This document shows positions 1-5,625 of a DNA stretch of 10,173 bases, one piece after another. The stretch's first letter is position 1; each line of letters begins with the position of its first letter. The translations under genes and the position numbers were made by a program. Source of the DNA: Wenzhouxiangella sp. (GTDB lineage: Bacteria; Pseudomonadota; Gammaproteobacteria; Xanthomonadales; Wenzhouxiangellaceae); contig SKQI01000006.1 of NCBI GenBank assembly GCA_007119095.1, positions 1 to 10,173 on the forward strand, in the 5' to 3' direction. The notes below the pieces were generated by a model that was not told the DNA's origin, ran no database searches, and saw nothing but the letters and a program-made list of their open reading frames with translations.

Positions 1-171
1 CTGGATCTGGCCGGGGAGGGCGATGGTGTGCAGGGCGAGGTGGTGACCGGGCTGGATTTGTCCTTGTTGAAGGTGGTGCGGGCCAGCGATGATGAATTGG
101 CCGCTCACCAGCAGCGCGTCGCCGCGATCGAAAAGGCCAGCGGCCGTTGTCTCTGGATGGAGCAGTCGTAG
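1..171 (+). CDS. dnaQ: DNA polymerase III epsilon subunit (proofreading exonuclease), C-terminal fragment
   Basis: Only the last 56 codons are present, in frame 1, ending at TAG 169-171; the gene begins outside the window. The fragment contains VVRASDDELAAHQQR and ends GRCLWMEQS. This resembles the end of E. coli epsilon as I recall it, where a 'VVFATDEE(I/L)AAHEARL' stretch is followed by 'GGSCLW'. In the family this tail binds the polymerase alpha subunit, while the exonuclease domain lies upstream and is not visible here. The preceding residues (LAGEGDGVQGEVVTGL) fit the flexible linker. The gene converges on mltF with an 80-bp gap. The assignment rests on this short tail only; an epsilon-like exonuclease paralogue is the alternative. 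Confidence 0.8.
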   Translation: MDLAGEGDGVQGEVVTGLDLSLLKVVRASDDELAAHQQRVAAIEKASGRCLWMEQS

Positions 172-191
172 CCCGGCCCAACGTGGCCGGG
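172..191. terminator. GC-rich inverted repeat between convergent genes, possible weak terminator
   Basis: CCCGGCC (172-178) and GGCCGGG (185-191) form a perfect 7-bp stem with a 6-nt loop, starting one base after the dnaQ stop codon and between two convergent genes. Neither side has a clear T-run, so it is at best a weak or Rho-assisted terminator. The rest of the 80-bp gap shows nothing else I can name. Confidence 0.35.
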
Positions 192-251
192 GTCCATGTC
201 TGGCGTGTCTCCGTACCCCTGGTTTGTTCGGGAGCTCGCAGTGTGGTTTGA

Positions 252-1715
252 CTACACGTCGCGGGCTTCGTCGGTCTGGACCATCAGGGGGTGGTCTCTA
301 CCTTCCATCCACATCAGGATTTCGTAGAAGGTGCGGATGTTTTCGACGAAGTGGACCGGTTCGTGGCCGCGGGCGTAGCCGAACCGGGTCTGGCTGTACC
401 AGCGTTCCTGGGTCAGCAACGGCAGGTGATCGCGCACGTCTATCCAGCGATCTGGATCACCGCCTAGCCGCTGGGTGAGGATGCGAGCGTCTTCCAGATG
501 GCCGAAGCCGACGTTGTAGGCGGCCAGCGCCAGCCACAGGCGGTCGGGCTTTTCGATTCGCTCGGGCAAGCGGTCAATCATCGAGCGCAAGTAGCGGGCG
601 CCACCATCAATGCTCTGGTAGGGGTCCAGACGATTGTCCACGCCAAGCTGGCGCGCTGTGCGCTGGGTCAGCATCATGATCCCGCGTACGCCGGTACGTG
701 AAACCGCGTCCGGATTCCAGTGCGATTCCTGGTAGCCCACTGCTGCCAGCAGACGCCAGTCCAGGTCGTTGTCAGCACCAGCCTGGATGAAGTGCTCGCG
801 CAGCGGCGGCAAGCGTTCGCGCATTTGCCGCATGAAGGTAAAGGTGCCGACCGGTTCGTAACTTTCCACGTGGTCGAAATGCCGCTGGCGGATTTCGGTC
901 AGACGTCCGTTGTCTTTCACCCCGGTAAAGTACTCGCGCATTAGCTGGACCAATGAGTCGTCATCGTCACGCACGACCGCCCAGGCCAGGTTTTGGGCTT
1001 CGTCCAGCTCAAAGGCTGGGCGAACGGCGGGAAAGAAACGGCGATTCAGTTCAAGGATGTTGGAATCGAGGATGGTGTAGTCGATTTCCTCGTTGCTGAT
1101 GGCTTCGAGCAGGTCTTCTATGCTGGCCTTGCGATCAACCAGAAAGTCCAGTTCTGGCGCGAGGCGTTCAAGCAAGGGTTCGTAGGTGGTGCCGCCAATA
1201 ATGGTCAGGCGGCCTTCGTTCAGGTCATCAAGGCTGCCGGGCCGGCGATTCCCGCGCCGGTAAACCACCACCGGAGCAACTGATTCGTAGGGTGGTCCGA
1301 AACGCAGGTTCGACTGCCGCTCCACCGTGCGAGACAGGTTGGCGGCAATGAAGTCTCCGCGACCTCTCTCCAGCGCGGTCAGCAGGTCGCTGATCGTCGG
1401 CAAGGTGATGACTTCCAGCGGTACGCCGACATGATCGGAGAATCCCAGGGCCAGGTCGTATTCAAAGCCGGTTTCGCCCTCGGCACCGATAAAGTAGGTC
1501 GACGCTCCGTTCAAGGTCAGCATGACCAGGCTGCCGCGAGCGTGAATACGCTCAACCTGGCTGGTCGGGCTGTTGCCCGACAGGGCGAACAGCACAAGCA
1601 GCACGGCCATCAGCAGTAATCGCCAACCCGGTAGGCGGGGGCGAAAGCGCAGCGATGCGTCAGGACTGATTGGTGATGGTTCGGTGTTCACGGTGTGAAA
1701 AGCAGCCGCTCCCAA
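252..1715 (-). CDS. mltF: Membrane-bound lytic murein transglycosylase F (MltF)
   Basis: MltF cleaves the MurNAc-GlcNAc bond of peptidoglycan with formation of 1,6-anhydroMurNAc, acting from the periplasmic side of the envelope. Residues about 31-46 (WRLLLMAVLLVLFALS), after an arginine-rich stretch, form the signal/anchor. Residues 55-285 are a family-3 solute-binding-like domain (start IHARGSLVMLTLNG). Residues 305-470 are the SLT catalytic domain: AVGYQESHWNP carries the predicted catalytic Glu330, followed by TGVRGIMMLT (341-350), ALAAYNVG (396-403) and YARGHE (447-452). Length is 487 aa, against about 518 for E. coli MltF. The start is uncertain: codon 1 is TTG with no strong ribosome site, and GTG at codon 9 (1691-1689) is an alternative. 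The next ATG, codon 36, would cut into the membrane segment. The gene is divergent from gltX. Confidence 0.93.
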   Translation of the reverse strand: MGAAAFHTVNTEPSPISPDASLRFRPRLPGWRLLLMAVLLVLFALSGNSPTSQVERIHARGSLVMLTLNGASTYFIGAEGETGFEYDLALGFSDHVGVPLEVITLPTISDLLTALERGRGDFIAANLSRTVERQSNLRFGPPYESVAPVVVYRRGNRRPGSLDDLNEGRLTIIGGTTYEPLLERLAPELDFLVDRKASIEDLLEAISNEEIDYTILDSNILELNRRFFPAVRPAFELDEAQNLAWAVVRDDDDSLVQLMREYFTGVKDNGRLTEIRQRHFDHVESYEPVGTFTFMRQMRERLPPLREHFIQAGADNDLDWRLLAAVGYQESHWNPDAVSRTGVRGIMMLTQRTARQLGVDNRLDPYQSIDGGARYLRSMIDRLPERIEKPDRLWLALAAYNVGFGHLEDARILTQRLGGDPDRWIDVRDHLPLLTQERWYSQTRFGYARGHEPVHFVENIRTFYEILMWMEGRDHPLMVQTDEARDV

Positions 1716-1738
1716 GATTGCGTGCCTATGCTGATGCC

Positions 1739-1761
1739 AAAGGGCATTGCCAGCGCCCTTT
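1739..1761. repeat. 7-bp inverted repeat in the mltF-gltX divergent intergenic region
   Basis: AAAGGGC (1739-1745) and GCCCTTT (1755-1761) are perfect inverted arms around a 9-nt spacer. The right arm overlaps a TATAAA read on the minus strand. On the mltF transcript it would lie at or just after the likely start, so it could be an operator or a leader hairpin. No known regulator site is recognised. Confidence 0.35.
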
Positions 1762-1764
1762 ATA
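1759..1764 (-). promoter_or_regulatory. Possible -10 element for mltF
   Basis: Read on the minus strand this is TATAAA, about 44 bp upstream of the TTG start codon. No convincing -35 hexamer lies 16-18 bp further upstream (CACGGA is found there), so support is the -10 match and its position only. Confidence 0.3.
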
Positions 1765-1799
1765 GCGTATTGAATGACAGGTCCGTGCCTAGCTGAATC

Positions 1800-1808
1800 T
1801 GATAGAAT
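1800..1808 (+). promoter_or_regulatory. Extended -10 promoter element for gltX
   Basis: TGATAGAAT fits the extended -10 pattern TGnTATAAT with one mismatch in the hexamer. Transcription would start near 1814-1816, leaving a leader of about 22 nt before the ATG at 1837. No good -35 is present, which is tolerated by extended -10 promoters. Confidence 0.5.
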
Positions 1809-1836
1809 TGAGGGCTTTTTTCACCCACATCAGACC

Positions 1837-3261
1837 ATGACCGCGTCAAAAAATCCCATCCGCACGCGATTTGCGCCTTCCCCCACTGGATTTCTTCATA
1901 TTGGTGGTGCCCGGACGGCCCTGTTTTGCTGGCTTGCTGCCCGCGCTACCCAGGGGCAGTTTGTGCTTCGCATCGAAGACACCGATCGCGAGCGTTCGAC
2001 GGCAGAGTCGGTGCAGGCGATTATCGACGGGATGGCCTGGTTGGGGCTGGATGCCGATGAGGGCCCGTATTATCAGAGCGCCCGCATGGAGCGCTATCGG
2101 GAGCGGGTTGATCAGCTGCTGGCCGAGGGTAAAGCCTATCGCTGTTACTGCTCGCGCGAGCGCCTGGATCGGCTGCGTGAAGAAGCCATGGCCGCTGGTG
2201 AGAAACCGCGCTATGACGGCCATTGTCGCGACCTGCAAACGCCGCCCGAGGGTGTGGAGCCGGTCATTCGGTTCCGTAATCCTGATGAAGGCAGCGTGGT
2301 TTTCGAAGATCGGGTGCGTGGCCGTATCGAGATCAGCAACAATGAGCTTGATGACCTGGTCATCATGCGGGCGGACGGTACGCCGACCTACAACTTTGCC
2401 GTGGTGGTCGATGATATCGACATGGAGATCAACCTGGTCATTCGTGGCGACGACCACATCAACAACACCCCGCGTCAGATCAATATCTATCGGGCACTCG
2501 GTGCCGAAGTGCCGGAGTTTGCCCATGTGCCGATGATCCTGGGCGGCGACGGTCAGCGCCTGTCGAAGCGCCATGGCGCCGTTAGCGTGCTGGCCTGGCG
2601 CGAGCAGGGCTACGTGCCCGACGCCCTGGTCAACTACCTGGCCCGCCTGGGCTGGTCGTATGGCGACCGCGAGGTGTTTTCTCGCGCCGAGCTGATCGAG
2701 TTGTTCCAGATTGAGGACGTCAATCGCAAGGCCTCGCGCTTCGATACCGAAAAGCTGAACTGGTTGAACCAGCACTACCTGCGTGAGGGCGATCGCGACC
2801 AGTTGTTGACCGAGCTGGCCTGGCACATGGGCCGTGTGGGTCTTGATGCTGTCAATGGACCGGCGCTGGATGATTTGCTGTCGGTTCAGGCCGACCGGCT
2901 TGAAACCTTGGTTGAACTGGTAGATCAGAGCCGACCCTTTTACCAGGATTTCGAGCAGTTCGAAGCGGGTGCGGCCAAGAAGCATTTGCGCCCCGTGGCC
3001 GCTGAACCGCTGGCCGCCTTGCGCGAGCGCCTTGCCGGCCTGGATGACTGGACGCCGGATGCCCTGCAGGCTGCGGTCCAGGCCACGGCGGATGATTTGG
3101 AAATCGGATTCGGCAAGATCGGCATGCCCCTGCGGGTGGCCTTGATGGGCCACGGCCAGTCCCCGGCGATCAACCAGACGCTGTGGCTGGTTGGCCGCGA
3201 CCGGAGCCTGGCGCGGATTGATCAGGCGTTGGCTTGGATTGAGAAGAGGGTGGAGGGTTAA
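1837..3261 (+). CDS. gltX: Glutamyl-tRNA synthetase
   Basis: GltX attaches glutamate to tRNA(Glu) in the cytoplasm using ATP; it is a class I synthetase. At 474 aa it is close to the E. coli length of about 471. FAPSPTGFLHIGG (12-24) carries the HIGH-type motif, and GDGQRLSKRHGA (238-249) the KMSKS-type motif (LSKR, 242-245). VIRGDDHINNTPRQINIY is the conserved GluRS stretch. The zinc-binding insertion has C103, C105 and C130, but the expected fourth ligand position (His in E. coli, two residues after the third Cys) is Asp132; His129 might substitute. The C-terminal anticodon-binding part includes AAKKHLRPVA and IGMPLRVALMGHGQSP. The ATG at 1837 is chosen because it begins seven residues before the conserved RTRFAPSP; an in-frame ATG at 1774 lies upstream of the promoter. 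The ribosome site is weak. The stop TAA lies inside the first unit of a tandem array. Confidence 0.97.
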   Translation: MTASKNPIRTRFAPSPTGFLHIGGARTALFCWLAARATQGQFVLRIEDTDRERSTAESVQAIIDGMAWLGLDADEGPYYQSARMERYRERVDQLLAEGKAYRCYCSRERLDRLREEAMAAGEKPRYDGHCRDLQTPPEGVEPVIRFRNPDEGSVVFEDRVRGRIEISNNELDDLVIMRADGTPTYNFAVVVDDIDMEINLVIRGDDHINNTPRQINIYRALGAEVPEFAHVPMILGGDGQRLSKRHGAVSVLAWREQGYVPDALVNYLARLGWSYGDREVFSRAELIELFQIEDVNRKASRFDTEKLNWLNQHYLREGDRDQLLTELAWHMGRVGLDAVNGPALDDLLSVQADRLETLVELVDQSRPFYQDFEQFEAGAAKKHLRPVAAEPLAALRERLAGLDDWTPDALQAAVQATADDLEIGFGKIGMPLRVALMGHGQSPAINQTLWLVGRDRSLARIDQALAWIEKRVEG

Positions 3262-3333
3262 AGGGTTAAAGGGCTAAGGGGTTAAGGGGTCAAGAGGCCA
3301 AAGGGTTAAGGGGCTAGGGGGCTAAGGGGGCTG
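3254..3333 (+). repeat. Degenerate 8-bp tandem array, RGGG(T/C)(T/C)AA, about 10 units
   Basis: Ten consecutive 8-bp units can be laid end to end without gaps: AGGGTTAA, AGGGTTAA, AGGGCTAA, GGGGTTAA, GGGGTCAA, GAGGCCAA, AGGGTTAA, GGGGCTAG, GGGGCTAA, and a decayed GGGGGCTG. The first unit contains the last bases and stop codon (TAA 3259-3261) of gltX. Because 8 is not a multiple of 3, the array puts stop codons in more than one frame. Runs of three to five G separated by 4-5 nt (3255-3289 and again 3303-3330) match the usual G-quadruplex pattern on the mRNA-sense strand. No conventional hairpin terminator for gltX is seen, so this may serve as the 3' end; that is inference. Confidence 0.85.
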
Positions 3334-3349
3334 CGGTTTGAGCTTTGAT

Positions 3350-3398
3350 CCGGACCCCGGACCCCGGAACCCGGAAACCGAAAACCGAAAACCGAAAC
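3350..3398 (+). repeat. Degenerate 7-bp tandem array, CCGGACC grading to CCGAAAA, 7 units
   Basis: Seven gap-free 7-bp units: CCGGACC, CCGGACC, CCGGAAC, CCGGAAA, CCGAAAA, CCGAAAA, CCGAAAC. The units change stepwise from GC-rich to A-rich, usually one base at a time. The period and sequence differ from the 8-bp array 16 bp upstream. The array ends 10 bp before the predicted zur -10 element, so it occupies the place of the -35 and upstream region. No coding potential is supported across 3262-3420. Confidence 0.85.
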
Positions 3399-3408
3399 AC
3401 GCCCCGTG

Positions 3409-3414
3409 TAAAAT
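3409..3414 (+). promoter_or_regulatory. -10 element placing the zur transcript start at its ATG (leaderless)
   Basis: TAAAAT matches TATAAT at five of six positions and ends 6 bp before the zur ATG at 3421. A start 7 bp after the hexamer would fall on the A of that ATG, leaving no 5' leader. There is no Shine-Dalgarno sequence in the preceding 15 bases, which agrees. No -35 hexamer is evident; the expected place lies in the 7-bp array. Confidence 0.5.
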
Positions 3415-3420
3415 GCCGGC

Positions 3421-3861
3421 ATGGAAGAGCAGACGGAAGTTGTTCGCGAAGTCGAGGCCCAATGCCAGGAGCGTGGCCTGCGGCTGACGCCGACGCGCAA
3501 GCGCGTGCTGGAGATGGTCATTGCAGCTGATGGCCCGGTCAAGGCTTACGATCTGCTGGACCAGCTCAAGAGCGAGCAGCCAAAAGCGGCTCCGCCGACC
3601 GTCTACCGGGCGCTGGATTTTCTGCTGGAGAATCATTTCATCCATCGGCTGGAGTCGCTGAACGCCTTTGTCAGCTGCTTTCATCCCAGCCACAAGCATC
3701 AAGGCCAGTTTCTGATCTGCGAGCGCTGTCAGGCGGTAATCGAGATTCACGAGCCTTCTTTGCAGACTGATCTGGCCGATATCGCTCGAAGAAATGAATT
3801 CAAGGCTTCGCGCCAGGTGCTGGAAATTTACGGTACCTGCAGCAACTGCCGCGACCAGTAA
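3421..3861 (+). CDS. zur: Zinc uptake regulator Zur (Fur family)
   Basis: This is a cytoplasmic Zn(II)-dependent DNA-binding repressor, predicted to silence zinc-uptake genes when zinc is plentiful. At 146 aa it has a winged-helix N-terminal domain (LRLTPTRKRVL at 20-30, KAYDLLDQLK at 41-50, PPTVYRALDFLLE at 58-70). It resembles E. coli Zur more than Fur, particularly in AYDLLD and PPTVYRALDFLLE. The C-terminal dimerisation domain has paired CxxC motifs, C100/C103 and C140/C143 (structural zinc). H75, C86, H93 and E108 align by spacing with the regulatory zinc ligands I recall for E. coli Zur. The long His-rich tail of E. coli Zur is missing. A WYL-domain gene follows after 4 nt. No palindromic Zur box is visible upstream, so autoregulation is not supported. 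A Fur or PerR role is less likely. Confidence 0.88.
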   Translation: MEEQTEVVREVEAQCQERGLRLTPTRKRVLEMVIAADGPVKAYDLLDQLKSEQPKAAPPTVYRALDFLLENHFIHRLESLNAFVSCFHPSHKHQGQFLICERCQAVIEIHEPSLQTDLADIARRNEFKASRQVLEIYGTCSNCRDQ

Positions 3862-3865
3862 ATCA

Positions 3866-4834
3866 ATGTCACGGCGCGAGCGCCTCTACCACCTGCACGA
3901 CATTCTGCGCCAGCGACGCACGCCCGTTGATCGCCAGCGCCTGATGGATGAATTGGGTTGCAGTCAGGCTACCTTGTACCGGCTGATTGCCGAGCTGAGA
4001 GACAATCTGGGTGCCCCCATCGAGCAGGATCCGGACGGTCGCGGTTACTTCTATGACCGCAGCCTGGCCGGCAACTTCGAGCTGCCGGGCTTCTGGATCA
4101 GCCCGGAGGAACTGCAGGCGCTGCTGACTGCCCGCCATGTGCTGGGCAATGTTCAGCCCGGCCTGCTGGAAGACGAGCTCGATGGCGTCCAGCAGCGCAT
4201 CAACCAGTTGCTTGGCCGGCAGGGGCTGGATCTGGCAGCCCAGCCGGAGCGGATCCAGATCAGGCACGATGCCGGCCGGCCTGTGCCCGGCGAGCTGTTC
4301 GAGAACGCACTGAAAGCCCTGTTTCAAAGACGCCTGGTCACCATTACCTACCACGGGCGGCGCCGTGACGATATCAGTGAGCGTGACGTCTCGCCCCAAC
4401 GTTTGATCAATTATCGGGATCGCTGGTACCTGGCAGCCTGGTGCCATTCGGCGGATGATTTTCGCAGTTTCGCGCTGGAGCGCATTCGCGCCCTGGCGCT
4501 GAAAGATGAACCGGCCAGAGATTTGCCGCAAGAGGAGGTAAGCCGGCATTTCGATGCTGCTTTCGGCATTTTCTCCGGACCGGCGCAGCATCAGGCCAGA
4601 CTGCTGTTCAGCGCCGAGGCGGCACGCTGGGCAGCCGATGAGGTCTGGCATCCAGGGCAAGTGTCGCTGTGGCGCGAGGATGCGCGCTGGGAGCTGACCT
4701 TGCCTTATGGGCACCAGCGCGAGCTTTTGATGGATATCCTCAGCTATGGCCCGGATGTCGAGGTGCTGGCCCCGGAATCGCTGCGACTTGCCGTCCTGGA
4801 CGCGCTGGACCTGGCCCGGGCCCAATATCGCTGA
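3866..4834 (+). CDS. HTH and WYL-domain transcriptional regulator
   Basis: The ATG at 3866, 4 nt after the zur stop, gives 322 aa and starts directly at the helix-turn-helix domain; a longer reading from inside zur adds only out-of-frame zur sequence. Residues 1-60 form an HTH_11-type DNA-binding domain (RLYHLHDILRQRRTPVDRQRL, then CSQATLYRLIAELR as the likely recognition helix). Residues 145-212 are the WYL domain, with ITYHGRRR, ISERDVSPQRLINYRDRWYLAAW (WYL at 187-189) and SFALERIRAL. A C-terminal WCX-like extension follows to about 320. WYL proteins of the YafY/PafBC/DriD type are cytoplasmic regulators in which the WYL fold senses a ligand, in some cases nucleic acid; the targets here are unknown. 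No Shine-Dalgarno is seen, so translation is probably coupled to zur. Confidence 0.9.
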   Translation: MSRRERLYHLHDILRQRRTPVDRQRLMDELGCSQATLYRLIAELRDNLGAPIEQDPDGRGYFYDRSLAGNFELPGFWISPEELQALLTARHVLGNVQPGLLEDELDGVQQRINQLLGRQGLDLAAQPERIQIRHDAGRPVPGELFENALKALFQRRLVTITYHGRRRDDISERDVSPQRLINYRDRWYLAAWCHSADDFRSFALERIRALALKDEPARDLPQEEVSRHFDAAFGIFSGPAQHQARLLFSAEAARWAADEVWHPGQVSLWREDARWELTLPYGHQRELLMDILSYGPDVEVLAPESLRLAVLDALDLARAQYR

Positions 4835-4835
4835 G

Positions 4836-4897
4836 CTGTCATATTGACCGGTCTGTCACCCAGGTTTAATCGCTCTGTCATAATCGCTTGCTGGAAT
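4836..4897 (+). promoter_or_regulatory. Pho box cluster and promoter of phoBR
   Basis: Three CTGTCA hexamers occur at 4836 (CTGTCAT), 4853 (CTGTCAC) and 4875 (CTGTCAT). The last two are 22 bp apart, exactly two Pho-box periods of 11 bp, and the intervening position 4864-4870 is GTTTAAT, a degenerate copy. The box 4864-4881 has TGGAAT (4892-4897) 10 bp downstream, the spacing normal for PhoB-activated promoters. An alternative -10 is CATAAT at 4879-4884. The copy at 4836 is 17 bp from the next and out of register. The position before phoB implies autoregulation. A ribosome site AAGG lies at 4913-4916. Confidence 0.75.
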
Positions 4898-4926
4898 ACG
4901 GCCAATTTCAACAAGGCTGACATTCA

Positions 4927-5625
4927 ATGAGCGCGCAGAAAATACTGGTGGTGGAGGACGATGAGGGCATTCGTCGCATGGTTGTGTTCAACCTGGAGCG
5001 GGCCGGCTTCGAGGCAATCGAGGCGGGCGACTGCCGTACCGCGCGCGTGGCCGTGGCCGATCAGCGGCCCGATCTGATTCTGCTTGACTGGATGCTGCCC
5101 GACCAGTCAGGGCCGGAGTATGCGCGGTCCTTGCGTCGCGATGAATTGACCCGAGACATTCCCATTATCATGTTGACCGCGCGCAGTCTTGAAGATGACA
5201 AGGTGCGCGGATTCGACAGTGGCGTGGATGATTACATCACCAAGCCATTCGCCTCGCGAGAAATGATTGCCCGAATCAATGCTGTGCTGCGCCGGACCAG
5301 CCCGGGTGGCTCGGACGATGAGGTCAGCGCCAATGGTCTGGTGCTGAATGTCGCCAGTCACCGGGTGCTGGCCGATGGCAACCCGGTCGAGCTGGGGCCG
5401 ACCGAGTTCCGCATGCTCAAGTTCTTCATGACCCACCAGGACCGGGTCTATTCCCGTGCCCAGCTGCTCGACCATGTCTGGGGCGGCGGCGTGTATGTCG
5501 AGGAACGCACTGTTGATGTACATATCCTGCGCCTGCGCAAAGCCCTGGCGGCGCATGGCTTTGACAAGTTTGTGCAGACTGTGCGCGGCGCCGGCTACCG
5601 GTTTTCGGCAACAGGATCTGGTTGA
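4927..5625 (+). CDS. phoB: Phosphate regulon response regulator PhoB
   Basis: PhoB is the cytoplasmic transcription activator of the phosphate-starvation regulon; when phosphorylated by PhoR it binds Pho boxes as a dimer. The 232-aa protein has a receiver domain (about 1-120) with the acidic pair D11/D12, phospho-acceptor D54 (LILLDWMLP), T84 (MLTAR) and K106 (YITKPF). An OmpR-type winged helix follows (about 130-230), including VELGPTEFRMLKFFM, VYSRAQLLDHVWG, YVEERTVDVHILRLRKAL and TVRGAGYRF. The length and DLILLDWMLP region match PhoB rather than other OmpR relatives. The ATG at 4927 has AAGG 10 nt upstream. Its TGA stop overlaps the phoR ATG by one base, and the Pho boxes upstream support the identification. 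Confidence 0.96.
   Translation: MSAQKILVVEDDEGIRRMVVFNLERAGFEAIEAGDCRTARVAVADQRPDLILLDWMLPDQSGPEYARSLRRDELTRDIPIIMLTARSLEDDKVRGFDSGVDDYITKPFASREMIARINAVLRRTSPGGSDDEVSANGLVLNVASHRVLADGNPVELGPTEFRMLKFFMTHQDRVYSRAQLLDHVWGGGVYVEERTVDVHILRLRKALAAHGFDKFVQTVRGAGYRFSATGSG

Noticed and set aside
1774..1780. Single CTGTCAT on the minus strand between mltF and gltX, a possible Pho half-site
   Set aside because: The partner position 11 bp away (TACGCTA) does not match, and neither gene is known to belong to the phosphate regulon.
1774..1836. Upstream in-frame ATG for gltX, adding 21 residues
   Set aside because: It lies before the extended -10 element, and the extra residues are not part of GluRS, which begins shortly before the RFAPSPTG motif.
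1846..3153. Long open frame (435 codons) on the minus strand opposite gltX
   Set aside because: It lies entirely within the well-supported gltX gene, has no recognisable domain and reads as low-complexity antisense of a GC-rich gene.
3254..3398. The two tandem arrays read as a CRISPR array
   Set aside because: Units are 7-8 bp with no spacers and no cas genes nearby.
3794..3865. Upstream in-frame start giving the WYL protein 24 extra residues
   Set aside because: Those residues come from out-of-frame zur sequence; the family begins at the HTH, which fits the ATG at 3866.
3869..4825. Open frame (318 codons) on the minus strand opposite the WYL regulator
   Set aside because: The plus-strand gene has clear HTH and WYL motifs; the antisense product has none and no ribosome site.
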